This document shows positions 36,840 to 50,454 of a DNA stretch of 64,000 nucleotides, piece after piece. The notes under the pieces were generated by a model, which was not told the DNA's origin, did no database searches, and saw only the letters and a list, made by a program, of their open reading frames with translations. Made by a program: the position numbers and the translations under genes. Each line of letters opens with the position of its first letter. Positions within the stretch are counted from its first letter, which is position 1. Source of the stretch: Sclerurus mexicanus (taxonomy: Eukaryota; Chordata; Aves; Passeriformes; Furnariidae); the NCBI GenBank assembly GCA_013396755.1, contig VWZF01004788.1, positions 671,336 through 735,335 of the forward strand, read 5' to 3'.

Positions 36840-38135
36840 CAGCCACTGTCTGTGCTCTGGTTAGTGCCACACCATGCATGGTGGGTCTTAACCCCATGGG
36901 TTAACTTCAACTCCAGCTCAACTTGTCAGTGAGGTCCCCTTCTGGAAACCTGCTTTTTACCTAGTCAGTGCTGCAGCTGCATGACTGCATGGTATTTTCA
37001 CATTACAGGTGCAAGACACTGCATTTGTCTTGGTAAGCTTCATGAGGTTTGTTTTCTCCAGCCTATCAATGTCCCTCTCAAAGACAACCTTGTCCTCCAT
37101 CACACTGGCTGTTCCTCCCACCTTGGTGTTACCTGCCGGATTGCTGAGGGTGTGTTCCCCCCATCATCCATGTCATGGACAGACGAGTTAATCAGTTTTG
37201 CCCCCAGCATCAGTCCCTGGGGAGCACCCTTTATAACTAGACACCAATGGTGCTACAAACCCCATGAGCTCCTTTCATCAGCCATGTTACAGTCTACCTA
37301 ACCGGAACAAACCTCTTCAGTTTGGCTGTAGGAGAATGTTGCAAAAGTCTTGCTAAAGTCAAGGCCAATACATCTGCTGCCCTCTCATTATTCACAAGGC
37401 CAGCCATTTCATCACCGAAGACTGTCGTGTGGAACAGGTGTGATTTGTTGTCCATAAATCTATGATGGCTATTCACAGAGTTTTCCTGGGCCTTCATGTA
37501 CTTGGAAATAGCTTCCAAGATAATTTGTTCCATAACTTTCCCAGGAACTGACTTAGGATCAAGTGTCCTGTAGTTGTCCTGTAGATAGGGCTTCCTTTCT
37601 GCACTTTTGAAAGTGCATTTTTCTGGTAACTGGGGTACTCCCCTGACCATCATAGCCTTTCAAGGGTAATAGAGCCTTGGTGGTTTCTCAATACAGTTGG
37701 TCAGTTCCCTCAATATGCTGTCTGGAGCTATGAATATCTTTGTATTCAAAGTGCTGAAGTTGTCCATAACTTTATCCTCTTTTAGTATGGCAGTATGTCT
37801 CCCCCTGAAAATCATTCAGTCAGCAGAGACCTAGAGAAGCCTGAGGAAATACCTACTACTCAGTAAAGACAGAGGAGAAGAAGGTATTTACTTCTGTTTT
37901 CCATGTTCTTTTTCAACCATCCTGTTCAGCAGCCAGTCACATTTTTGCTGACCTTCATTTTGCTGACAAGGTACCTACAGAAGAATTTTTTACCATTTGT
38001 ATTTCTCACCAGGTTCAAATCCAGCTGAGCTTTGGCTTTTCCCTGCATGCCTGGGCAATGCCTGTGCACTCCTCCTGGGTAACCTGGCCCCACACTTCTG
38101 TATGCTCATGCCAGCTAGATCCCCTGCTTTAACTT
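36840..38135 (-). mobile_element. CR1 LINE relic carrying ORF2 reverse transcriptase region (minus strand)
   Basis: The largest transposon here runs right to left. From about 38130 to 37660 it matches the linker upstream of the RT domain (for example 'agctgagctttggcttt' and 'gacagaggagaagaagg' on the plus strand). From 37653 to about 37300 come the first RT motifs, at 37202-37240 the PQG motif, at 37122-37145 the catalytic motif, and near 37000-37080 the region that follows it. Frameshifts, stops and small deletions are spread throughout, and there is no CR1 3' UTR or octamer tail at the left end, so both ends are lost. It is neutral junk DNA from an old insertion; promoter or exon co-option is not indicated. 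Confidence 0.9.
37294..37653 (-). pseudogene. CR1 ORF2 reverse transcriptase fragment, inactivated
   Basis: This 119-codon open piece of the RT domain comes from the minus-strand CR1 relic. An intact CR1 ORF2 protein has an endonuclease followed by an RT and copies its own RNA at a nicked target. Residues 35-46 (SVPGKVMEQIIL) match the conserved N-terminal RT block, and residues 63-97 follow the usual spacing to RT motif A. A one-base loss near 37365-37372 shifts the frame, so motif A (LDFSKTF, encoded by 37343-37363) survives only in another frame. Downstream, GAPQGLMLG at about 37202-37228 is motif B, and the catalytic FADD is replaced by PAGN (within 37122-37145), removing both metal-binding aspartates. 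The Met at 37653 is only an open-frame artefact, not a real start. The fragment cannot encode an active enzyme. Confidence 0.9.
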
Positions 38136-38564
38136 ATTCAGGATTTTTGAAAGAAACCAAGCTATAAACTTGTTATATACTCCAAGATTCTTGGTTATAA
38201 AATGTGTAACTATTGTCAAGAGCTATTTTGAATAGTTTTGATGTGCACAAGTCAAGAACATGTCCTTTGACTTCCAGATTCATCAATAAAAATAATTCTA
38301 TAAAAATTAAAATACCTATCTAAAATTTGTCTTCTTCCTAGATATCTTATACTTATTTCTTACAGCCAGGTCTCCAAGATTCTCTCCTGACTCCCTTGTG
38401 TACAGACATATAGATAAAGTAACATGGCATCAGCCTGTGTAAGAGAACACAGTAAGCCATTCAATAAGTAACACTCCTGTACAACAGTAATCTTAACTAT
38501 TTTTTGACTATTAGAAATTCAAATTGCTTAATTTTTTATCTTCATTATTCATCTATTTAATTTT

Positions 38565-38655
38565 ATTCTAATATGTCTTTTATTCTGACACATCTTGTAT
38601 TCTAATATACCTAATGTGTTTTAATATATCTGATACATTGTAATACACCTGAGTA
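38565..38655 (+). repeat. Degenerate 17-20-bp minisatellite, about five copies
   Basis: Successive units begin ATTCTAATAT, ATTCTGACAC, ATTCTAATAT, TTTTAATATA and TGTAATACAC and share a following CTGATACAT-like part. The copies are diverged and AT-rich. No function is apparent. Confidence 0.65.
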
Positions 38656-41600
38656 CAAGAGTTGTGATCATAAAAACTATTTAATCACAGATTGTTAGAA
38701 TCATGTGCATTTTTATGCTTTCTTATAATCATCATAAGTCATACACAAATTATCTCCTCTCATTTACTGCTTTGACTACTGCATAAAATGAAAAAAAAAA
38801 TGAAAAAAGTTACAGGAAAAAAAAGGAAATTGCAAAGCATTTTCTTACAAGCATTAGAAAAATTCATAGAAACCAAATTATATGAATCATGAGATAACAC
38901 ATAATTATCTTTCAGATCTGTTATTGTCTGCTTTTATGGCATGAAGGTTATTTACCCTATGAACTGTAAAACTCTTTAACCATGCATTCTGCCTTCCATC
39001 ACCTCCTCACATCTCACAGGCTGAGCAGGTGAAGGATGTGTCACTGTGGAAGCTATCCAGGTAGTATTTAGGTAAGGACAGCAACTGGGAGGATTAATTG
39101 TTCATACGTGCGGTGTGGTGACTCAGTGCTTCTGTTTGGAACTACTGTACCTTTGAGATGAGAGAATGACAGAGAAACTGTCTCTCCCATTTGAGTGCCC
39201 ACGGCACACAGCTCTGTAACCATGGCCAGACTTGTGCTCTGCTTTTGGTTCTGCTGTGTTGCATTGGCCCCTAATCCTCACAGCCCTGGAGGAGTAAAGA
39301 AAGCCATTTAGCCTAACTACCCCGTTCCCAAGACTGAGTGCAATTTAATAATGTGTCATGTGTTATTTCTTTAGAAGGTATTTAGGGTATGTGGGTTGCA
39401 AAATGTTACAAAATCCAGATACTTTCACAAGGTAAGCTTGTAGCTGCAAGTCAAATCAGAGCGGGAGTTAAAGACGTATATATGTAGCTATCAGCCTTTT
39501 GAATCCCCTCAACTTGTATCCAGGGAGCGTCACTGCCAGTCAGCCTGAAGACGCCTTGTTTGGATTCCTACTGCAGGTCTTGCAGCATTAATGTAAACTG
39601 TTTAGTAAATGAATATTGGTAGATCCAGTCTTTCAGCCCTAGATGTGCTTTGGTAAAGACCAAAGATGTGTAAAACACAGAGATAGAAATGGATTATCAT
39701 CAGAGGTATTAGCAGCTGTCCCTTTGAAATGGAAATTGAAAAAATGAAAATGAAAATGTGTCTGTATGTGTATTGTCAGCTGCAGCAGGTATCTGAGACC
39801 CAGCAATAAGGACAAGATTGTTCATATGCACTCTTAAGAAGTGTATGAAGCAATTATTTCTGGAATGTTAGATATGTATTTATGATTATTGAGGCCACCA
39901 AACTGTAGACTATGTTCACTCACATCTTCCTCTACTTCCTCATAGTGATGCATTCCAGATCTCACCACTCACTATACACACAGCTGGAGGACATCAGCCC
40001 GAGCTGTGGATTCTCCTGGAGAGTCAAGTACATGAAGGTTCAGTGTTGCAATTATTTTCAAGAAATCATGATCCTAAACAGTGCCAAAGTGCACATATTG
40101 ATTTTGGGAGCAAATGGCTGATCTGTATTCATATTATGAAACTCAGGAAGAATGCCCATATATATACACTTCAGCAGAAACCTGGATTTCCTGAAGATGT
40201 GTGAGGTAGAAGTATGGTGGATTTCTAGCCTCCATGTCCTCCTTGCAGAATTAATGCTCCATTTCTTCTTTCAGGTATTGAAGTAGAATAAATTGTTGAC
40301 AGAAAATTACCAAACTCTTGAGCTCTTTATCTATAACTTCTCAGGGTCTGATCAGCAGATTTTATGCTGGCATAACTCATTGCAGGTTGATGATAGGACA
40401 TTGGCACCTTTTCTGTGTCACCTGGGAAGGAGGTGGTGCAGATGAGAAGCAGATGCCAGGGTCCTACATGGAGCTCAAGTCCCTGGAATCTCAACCTGCT
40501 CCAGCATATATCATCTGATTTTCACCCTGGACTCAGTGGTGCTTCTCCTTGCTCAGAGTGCTGATCCTGCTGTGCCTGTGAGGGACCAAGAACATGCATG
40601 AACAATAAAGTTGCTGATCCCAGAAAGTGCCAGAATGATGATGTGCCCAATTAGCTCATCCAATTGAAAGAGTGAAGATGGTGTGAAGCATCTTGGCTGA
40701 GATGGTGCTATGCCCTGCAGCAGTAGGGCCAAGGGCCAAGCTTACCTTGCAGACTGACTTCAGAGTGGCTGAGTGCCCCCAGAGATATAATCTTGCCACT
40801 CCTCAACTATTTATCAGGAAATACATTTATGAAGAATTTCATAATATTATACTCTTCAGCATACAAGTCAATTATTAAACAAAATAAGAAAATAAGACTA
40901 ATCCCTGGTATTGGTGTTAAGGTGCTGCAAAAAGCATTTAAAATTCTGCTGTAGTTTTGGTGAGTACTGTTCACTAATATTGTTGAGGTATAGAGGAGGA
41001 AGGAAGCAGAATCTGAACCCAGTGCTGGGTGCAAATAGCAACATTTTCTATAATTCAGATGATTTAAGCAGGATATGGACTCAAAATCTGCTCAAACTGT
41101 ATTGAAAGATTTTCTTCTTCAGGATGCCTTAAATTTCCAGTAGTGCCAGCTTCTCTGTGCTAGCTGTCTGTACACATTATTCTTAAGGGTCTGCTGTCCC
41201 CTACTCTTTTGTGGGAGGGTTCCACCTACTTGACACTTCCAAACCTGTTTGCTCTCTCTCTCAATTCTAGTACCGACTTAGTTCTAAGGGTAAGCCCTGT
41301 GCAAGTAAAAACATTTCCTCATAGATACAGGGAAACTACAAAGTTACTGATATCATTTCATAGGGCTATCATTGCTTTTGGTCTGTCCTACTGAACAAGT
41401 CCCTTTTGTTAAATGTTCATACTCTTATACTCACCTCCAGTGCTCCTTGTGCTTACCTCATGCTTGTGGTGGTTGTTCCCATCTATGTCACACTTTCAGA
41501 GATTAATGGGTTTTCTCTTGACTGTTCAGATGTGGTTCATAATGATAAACAGTATGTGGTAACCTGAGAAAATTATCTAAATACACCTTGGTGCCTGAAG

Positions 41601-43500
41601 AAAATATTTGAAAGAGCTCTGGTGTTCCTCAGAAATTCTATGTATTTCTTTCACTGGACCATGAAAGTCTTCATGACAAATGTAGATATTCTTTCAATGG
41701 CTGTTACAAGAACTTCTTTAAAAGAAACTGAACACATGATTTTCAAGAAGAAAACAGAACTGAACACAGCATCTTTGGAAATAAAAATGAAACTTTTAAG
41801 CTGATAAATGATAAAAAAGGGCACAAGTGACCTTGAAAACTTTACACATGGTGGTTGTTTATATCATGCCAGATTTGTGACTGTGAACAAGATTAGTGAA
41901 AGAAGTCTTTGGTTTGTTTTTTTTTGCATTTACTTCAATGCACTTGACAGTACTTAGGTGACATATTTCCCTAGTGAGGCCAGATCAAACTGATACTTGT
42001 TTAATTTTAAGACATGAATAACTAACTCCACTTGCTTCAGCACCACCAGGCATTACAAAACCAGGTTCCCACCAGCTTGTGGATGATTATGTGGATCACC
42101 TTTGCAGCAGGTCCCAAATGACAGCATAAAATCAGAGAACTGCTAAAGCAGACAGCTTATTTTTTTTCTTGCCAGTTTAAGTGACCATCAGCCTTGGCTG
42201 CTCAGGGCTTTCCTTCCAGCCCACACACCCTCCACTGCACTGGCAAACCACTCACTGGACATGGGCAGTTTGTATAAAGAAACAGTGGAAATCTATTTCT
42301 GTTATGTTTAGTAAGAGCCATTCTCTGATGATTTATTTCCCTGGATGAGCTGCCCATGGAAGCAGAAGGAAACAACACTGTGGATGGTGTGGGGTGACGG
42401 CTATTTAAGGCTTTGAAAGAGAAGAATAAGAATGTAACAGCCAAAACTTGAGGTCAGTTTAAGTTGCTGCAATACCACACTCAGTAGGCAAAATATTACC
42501 TGAAATTACTTGCAACTGTTATTAAACTTATTAACTTTCATACTGATGGTTTCTCTAAAGACCAGCTAGTTTCTTTCTTTTGCCCCCATCTATAGAAATG
42601 ATTCTGAGATGTTAAGACAACGAAACAAAACATGGTGAGGGGAACATTAACGGGCACATGAATACAAAAGAAACGTCCTGTTTTAAAAGCTCCAGGCAGT
42701 TCTAGTGGTAGTGCAGAAGTGGTTTTGGTTTAGGTTTGTTATTTTTACAAGGCAGCCTACAATATTAAAACAAGCAGATCCATCACAGGCTATGTGTCAT
42801 AATGTATCTCTGTAGTAGGCAAACAAGTAAAGCAGTTTCTTGACCTAACTGTTCTTTCAATTTTATACTAATTTTGATTTACAAAATTAGTATTTGGCTC
42901 CAAGGCACTACTAGAAATTATTAAGCCATTTAAAAAACTTGAAATGACTACATGAAGCACAGAGCAGTAAAGGAAGAGGGGCTTGGATCTGAAACACAAG
43001 GGGATTTTAGATGCCTTAAATGAAAGTTCATTCAATAGTACCCTCTGAACCCGCACTTTGCTTCAGGTTGTTTTCTGCCCAAAAGACTAATTATTTTGTT
43101 AGGATCCATGGGTGCCTAGATTTCTGCCCTAAAAATCTTCATACAATGCCCTGTGCTTCTCCACACTCAAAACTCAGTAGGACTCACTAAAGAGTCTGTC
43201 CCCTACCTGTCTTAATGCATGACCAATCTGAAAGTTATTCCCAAAGCAGTGCCAGTATTTTTTCCCTAAGTCTCAATATCTGTGCTGCCTAGCCTAGATG
43301 GCCTCTTTTCTAAGCTTGCTGGGTTCTTTCAATCCTGTTTTTAGGATCTACATAAGCACCTACAGACTGAAAGTGAGGCTAATGCAGAACTTGAAGAATT
43401 AAGATCTAGGAGTAGGTAATTCCCACCTATCCTTTCATCTGTTCTACAGGCTTTGGATATGTCTGTTTTTACCAGAACAGGTTCCTGAGGCACCTATAAT

Positions 43501-43580
43501 TGTTTTGGGTTTGTTTTTTGTTTTTGTTTTTGTTGTGGGTTTTTGTTTGTTTGGGTTTGGTTTGGTTTGTTTTTTTGTGG
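43501..43580 (+). repeat. G/T-rich simple sequence
   Basis: T-runs are broken by G, GG or GGG for 80 bases. The reverse complement is A/C-rich, like 51451-51567. No retroposon body was recognised next to it. Open frames on both strands across it are low-complexity artefacts. Confidence 0.9.
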
Positions 43581-46500
43581 ACTAAAATGGGCTTCTCATT
43601 ACCTAAAACTGTTTGGATCCACCTGCTATTAGTCTTTCCATCTAAGTCCCAATCCAGTTTACAGGTACAGAAGATATTTGCTAGAATCACATCTTTATCT
43701 TACATCAAACATTATTGTAAGTTGCATTATGAAAAGTTCTTCTGTGACTCTGGCCTCTGATTTCTCAGACATCAGTAGTTTTCATGTCCAGACTGTGCTT
43801 TGAGGGTTTTTTGGGGGGTTTGTTTTTTTTTAAATATTAAAAATATGTGGGTTTGTCATAGACTTAGTCTTGATTTTCTTGCATCATTTGATTTCCAGAG
43901 AACCACTGGCAACCAGAAGACAATGTTTCCAGTATAAATATTTCTCAAAAAAATTATATCCTTCCTTCACTGTTTCATTTCCCTTTTACACCCTTCAGAT
44001 TTATTCTTTTCCCCCTTCTTGATTTTCCTTTAAATGCATCTTCCTGAAAACATGGCAACACTGCCAAGGCTCAGGGATCCCTTGCTTTTCTTCCCATTGC
44101 ATTGCACCTATGATTTTAGGTATTCTCATAAAACAGATAGAGTATTTGTGCTGAAGAGTAGACAAACAGAAACCCAGATATCAGAACTGGGTACAGAAAT
44201 ATCATTAGAAATCAAATCTTCCTTTAAATGCTTTCAGTATGAGGTACAACACACTGAATGAGGGAGACAATTCCTGTTGTCTAACCATGCTGTAGATTTT
44301 CATGAAAGCTTTAAAAAGTCTATTTTTGCCCCCAAATCCAAGATGTTTCAGTTCAGCTTTAAATTCTGAATGTGGTTTCTCATACATGACTGCAGTGCTT
44401 AGTTTAGGTCTCAGCTGCAGGCAGATGAGCAATTCTAATGCTACAGGGACAAAAAACATGTATGCAGGCAGAGAAGGTTAAAATTAGATGGGCTGTTTGT
44501 TACTTGTCACATGCAGTTGTAGATTGCATCGGTGGCTCCATGTATGTTATACTATAAAAAGATTAGTCAAAGCCAGTGAAAGGAAAACAATGAAATTGTA
44601 ACACACTGGAAAGGAAGACGAAAAACAACTGTGTACCATTAGCAGTCCAAGCCATTACCCTCAAACACTTTTTTTTTTTTTGGTATCCTTTTATTGGTGT
44701 TTTGCCAAATTTGTAAATAAAGTTAGACCATGTCTTCAGGGAAAGGAACTAGCTTACAAGATTACAGCATTCAATTATAAGCAAAAAAAAAGTATTTTAA
44801 AAAAGTGAATATAGTAGAGCACAATGCTTCCATAGAAAGCATAAATAATTTACAATTAGTGTGCATGATCATTCATGAAAACCTATGTTTGAATCACTGA
44901 TTCTAATAAAAGAGATGTGTACAGAAAGACCAAACCACGATGACATATGATTACATTAAACAGATACAGTAAATCTTTCACAGCAGCCGTAGTGTATAGC
45001 ACTTGGAAGAAGTAAGTGGCTTTTTAGTAAAGATATTTCAGGTGATGACTTCATCTTTCTTTTGCCCTTTATATAGTTAATGTGTGAAATGGCAGTGAAA
45101 GAACTCTGAAAAAATCTGTGATTAAGTACCAGACCCAGGTTTTCTCAGAGAATTGGAAGGGATTGGGGCACAATCTTGACTTGTCAGGATTCTAGCTGCT
45201 TGACAAGGTTGAGTTAGTTAGAAAATAATTTTGAATATTAGGGAAAATATTTCACATTACAATCATATATGTAAAACAAAAGCTAATGAAAAAGTGGTTT
45301 GAGATTATAGTTTCATCAAATTTTCTATTTTTTTCTGGATTAAAAATACTAGCACTATATTGTGACCCTTGTAATTTTATTAGCATTGGATTAACACACA
45401 CAAAAAGAATGAAAAATAATTTCCTTGATTATTGAATTATATTTCAGAAATCAGGTGTTTAAAATTTTCTGTGATAGATAGCTATAAGATTTTTTTCTGA
45501 TAATTTTCATTTTTGCAGGAAAAAGTGTTGGGTCAAATTTTTTAATGAATAATTCTTTTGCCAAAAAAATAATTTTGGTCAAAAGAAAAAAGTGTTTTCT
45601 AATGTAAAAAACTTAATATTTATTTCAGACATACAGAATTACTTTGCAAAAACATTTTAAAATTATTTAATATCTTGTTACATCTTACTTTACAAAACCA
45701 TTCTTTCTTTAAGAATTTTTTCTGCAATTTTTTCCACATGGATGAATGAGGTATTTGAAAGAAACTATTTTTCATCACATTTATAAATGGGCTACAAGTA
45801 CACTGTATTTATACATTTACTTCTGGCCTTTTCTAGTAGGTGGAAATAACCATATATTTCTGTGTAAAGTGCACATTTAATCAGAATATACAGTCAGAAG
45901 AAGGGCTCACTGCATTCAGTGTTGTGAAAACTCACCTTCATAACTAAAGTTCAGATTTCAGTACGTGAACAGATAAATAAACTAGTTTCATGTAAAGCCA
46001 AAATAAAACTGATAAATCAGGCTGGGAATGCAGAGAAACCCATTTGTCCCATTACAGGCTGCACCCAATACCTTGGTAAAGAGTTTTCCATTAATAAAAA
46101 TTGTAGGTCTTTCCTGAACAGGTAGAGACTCTAAGGACAAAAATCCAGAGGATTCACAGTGAGAGGCAGACACTGGAAAGGGTCAGATTTGTATTGTTTT
46201 GAAGAAAAAGAGGTTTGCTGAATTAGCATCAACTGACAGAAGAGATATGCTTTTGTTCTACATTGTTCAGACAGTGCAGGAAAATGGTAGAGGATATTAC
46301 CAATTGTTCCCACCGCCCTTTCTGTATATGAAGCTAGTTCCTTATTCACATGGATTCTTCCAAGGCTCAGGAGGAAGGTGGGCTCTAAAATGAGTAATGA
46401 TATCTAACAGACTTCAAACTGAACTCCTTATGTGTTGACTGGTTACCACCACTTAAATGGTAATGAAAATAGTGTGAAAATACACCTTTACCATAAATAC

Positions 46501-49500
46501 ATACAGCATTTTTTAAATTCAAAATGATAAACTGTTACAGGAATTGATCAACAAACTGATAACAAAGTCTTCAACTGTATATATCATGTTCCCTATTTAT
46601 TATTCCATTATATAATCAAATCAACAAATCTTAAAATATGTGCATGGTCAAGACTAGCAGATGGTGATCTTTCTCTGCACAAAAATGCCTTAAAAAGCTG
46701 ATCTCTGAATAGCAGTTGGCAGGAAAAATATGCAGATGGCTGAAGTAATTCTAATATATATCTATTACTGATACTAAATTAAATGGGATAGATAATTCCA
46801 GTGATAGATAATCACTGATGATTAATTAGAAACAACAGACATATATATATATTTAATATGTTCATTCTTCAAGTGGACTGCTAAGGCAGCTACACATTGA
46901 ATAAAAAGATTAAAACCCAAATTACACATGCTGTTGGCAAAAACAAAACCAAGGCAAAAATCCATAGCTAGTCACACAGCTGCTCAATATAATAGGCATC
47001 TCTTGCACTGTGCCCTGAAGGTCAGTTGTCTACAACTCTGATGGCATGTCAAGAGGAGTGATTTGCTTCAGCTGAAACCGTGTCTGCCCATCACTGAAAT
47101 ATAGCCAGTCTGCCTTAAATTTAGATCCCTTTTTCCCCTCAGAGACAGGAGACAATCTGTATTGTGCACCCACAGGCATAATAAAAAACTTGGCAATTGA
47201 GCACACATCAGAGGGCTGAAATAGCTTTAGGCTACTTATGCTTGGACTACAAAGGTATAGTAGCGGTTCCTAACACCATTCAAAATGGTCACAGAGGCCA
47301 TTCAATTACAAGTGGCATTTTGGACTGTTGTATCATCTATAGCACTATGTCAGCAGACTAAGTCTGCAGAGCAGACTTCCATCCTTTTACCTCGACCTAC
47401 TGACCTCCACACCAATGCTACCTCATGCCAACATCACATCCCTGCCTTTAGGGTCCTCAGCATCCTCCTCTAGGCTGCTATCAGGGGTCTCAGAGTTTGT
47501 GTGTCCCTTTAATGTACTGGAGTTCTTTCCCAAAATTGTTGAATCTACACATAGATCAAACACAGCATCAACATCTAGACTATGCTTCAGCTAAAAGAAT
47601 TTCCTTTTCTGATGAGAGACTTATGCTGTATTATCTACCTGCTTATTAAAATATATGTTAATAGAGAACAAGGGAAAGCATGGTGGGGAAAAAACAATGC
47701 CTTTCAGTAAACTTTTATTGGAGGAAGGTTCAAAACAATATGCCATGTTTCCTTTTCCAGTAAAGATGTTCACCTTTCCCTTTAACAAGCGAATATCAAC
47801 TATATTCATCAAACAGGGATGTAATGTGTCTTCGCCACCTTGTTTATTCTACCAAGTAACTTAACTGTGGCATAATAATTATCGTAGTATCTTAGCACAG
47901 CATGAGCAATGGCAACTTTACCCTAGTGTGATGTTCAATGCCAGGTACTTCAGACCAAGTCCATTTCAAATGTTTACTCACATCTTTCTGGTCACCAGCT
48001 TCAATTATTTATTCTGCTGTTGTAACTACGGAAGTGACATACTGCAGATCCTGAATATTTATCAATACTCCTATCCTGGTCCCATAGGAGTCATGACTCT
48101 GAGATTAGGATTCTTCTCTCAGGTAGAACTCTAAAAAGACAGAGGTGTGCATGAAGATAGCACACACAGGAGCTGCCAGCAGAAAAAAAAAAATCAGTTC
48201 AGGTACAAAGAGTATTTACCAGTATTTACCAGTTTACTGACAATATAATCTTTCTATGGGAAAATCAGGTTTCAGTCATTGTAACACTTTCAAACCTCTC
48301 TAAAGGTGATGAAGGCAAAGACTCAATCGACCCTGCTTCAGGTTTAATCATGTTTTAGTTTTGTTTAATAGTAGTTCCTAGGCCTACCTTTTTTGAAATT
48401 ATGGCTTTTTGAAGTATTTGGAAAACAGTGAAATATCATCACTTTCTCAGATTATCATGTCTCACAGCCATTTTTTTCTATTATTGTTTTCCATTTCCCA
48501 ACAGCCTACTCAGATTTACAATACAATTTCCTTGAAAAGCTTCACTTGAGAAACATCAGGAAGATTGAATGTACCCAAACTACTCAACAGAATAAGATTA
48601 AGCCACCTTCACAAGGTTGGCAGGACTAATTTTGAAGGAAGATACCAGCTCATAATTTCAAAAGTAGCCATCTTATTGAAAAACTTTATGCCAAAATGCT
48701 TGATTAATGAGTTTGATATATGATTTCAGTGGATTTCACCTGATCAACTGGACCTGTGGCTTATAGCAGTACTGCATAAAAGTAATTGTACATAAATGAC
48801 ATATTTTTCTGATGTACTTTTGTAGTGTTCCAATTTGTACAACTGCCAGGTGATAGAAAAATAAAACTGGGGATATGGAGAGGAGAAACTGAAAAGGGTA
48901 TTTAAATCCCTTGGACTGTATTATCATTCTGACATTTTAAGGCAATGCATTACTGTGAAATCTGAATTTCACAAAAGTTACAGGAGCTTTGCAATTTAAT
49001 TTAATCTTTATGATTGATGAAGGCAAGGCCTGTTACCAAACACAATTATTTCTCAAACAGTGATTTATATTTTTTGACTTCCCTACATAAGGAGAGATAA
49101 AATTGTGCTTATGGACCTAAAACAAAATTCCTGTGTTTGCCTTGAGAATAAAATATACTTGAGGCTATTTAACATAGAGACCTATTTAAAATGGCTCTCT
49201 ATATTATCTCTAGGACACCTTTATATAATTTTTGCATCTGAAATTTATAATACATACAAATTTACATGAAAAGTTTTATTAATATAATAGGACAATCTTT
49301 GACATAGATAACCAGTTTCACTAAAGAGCATTAATGATTTTCTGCAGAAACAGACAGCAGTGATCAAGTGTAATTTAAAAAATTATTAATTAAATCATTA
49401 TGAGTTAACCTTAGCCATTCAGAATTTTGAAGCAAGAATTCTATTAGGGAAGTGCATTGATTTAATTGCACTTTTTATACTTTTAATCAAAATGTCAAAG

Positions 49501-50454
49501 GTATGCTCTGAATTGCTTATTATCTGAGGGCTTGATTATTTGCTTGTTAATAATTGTATCACTCATCTGGAAATAAACTCTTCTGACATTTAGCTTTACT
49601 CTGTTTGCTTTTTAGAGTTAGGCGTGATTTAGCTAAGGCAAAGAAAAGAACATAAAATAGGAAGCATATGGAATTAATTATTTACTGTGTAAAACTACAT
49701 TTACATTCAACTGCGTCAGACCAGATTGGCTGGAGTTTTTAAACTCTTAGTAGCTATGGATATAGATGATGCCCTTTTTGGATTCATCTGCCCTCTCTGC
49801 CTGCCCTCTGCACTTGCTCCCACAGCTGCCCATCTGCCAACAGTGCCCCTCACATTTCACTCTGAAGTTCCAGGTCAGCAATGACTGCATAGTTTGGCTA
49901 ACAGTTTTAGCCACTGCATTGTCTGGACTAATAAAAAGATGCACTGCTAATAGTATATTACTTAAGCTAATACATGTCACTGCAGATGAAATGGATTGAG
50001 AAGCCCTCAGGTGAGCTATTGCTGCTGAGCATAGCAACGTCTTACGCAGAAAGGTTTTGGAAAGGATACACACCCGCAGCTAAGCTTTTAAATAGTCTTC
50101 AGGGTTCAGTGTGGGTATGTCATACTCTGGTGAAATCACATCTTTCAGTGGTGATGTTCCCATCCAGACATAAAATGCTTTGATCGTACAAACCTTGACA
50201 ACATTGTGCAAGAGCTGGGTGGGAGCAGGCTCCCAATACAAAGAGCAGAGCACAAATCCTAACATGCTCTGAGTTCTTCCGTACTAGATGCCTAACCACG
50301 CTGAATCCAAGTTAGTTTCATCTGCTCTGACCTGTCTAAGCTTGTTCAGCACACAGAGAAACTGGGCTGCAGGTCTGCTGACAGCACATATAAAATTTCA
50401 GTGCTGGATTTGGTTGCAAAAAAGGCTTTGGTTGGGATAGTATCTTCATCATGA

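Larger units (their letters stand above)
38136..50454. other. Long AT-rich stretch without recognisable genes or transposons
   Basis: Twelve kilobases in which I see only simple repeats: an imperfect 17-20-bp minisatellite (38565-38655), A-runs (38788-38825), G/T-rich tracts (43501-43580, 43803-43832) and a T-run near 44670. The open frames are short (up to 86 codons) and without family signatures; the one at 43500-43760 is a translation of the G/T tract. Possible conserved elements cannot be assessed from one genome. Confidence 0.6.

Noticed and set aside
42160..42260. Possible CR1 piece ('gctcagggctttccttccag')
   Set aside because: Only a few words match and the neighbouring CR1 landmarks are missing or out of order.
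43500..43760. Phe/Leu/Val-rich frame resembling a membrane segment
   Set aside because: The hydrophobic part is a translation of a G/T-rich tract, not a protein family.
43803..43832. G-quadruplex in GGG...GGGGGG tract
   Set aside because: Too few separated G-runs with short loops for a convincing quadruplex.
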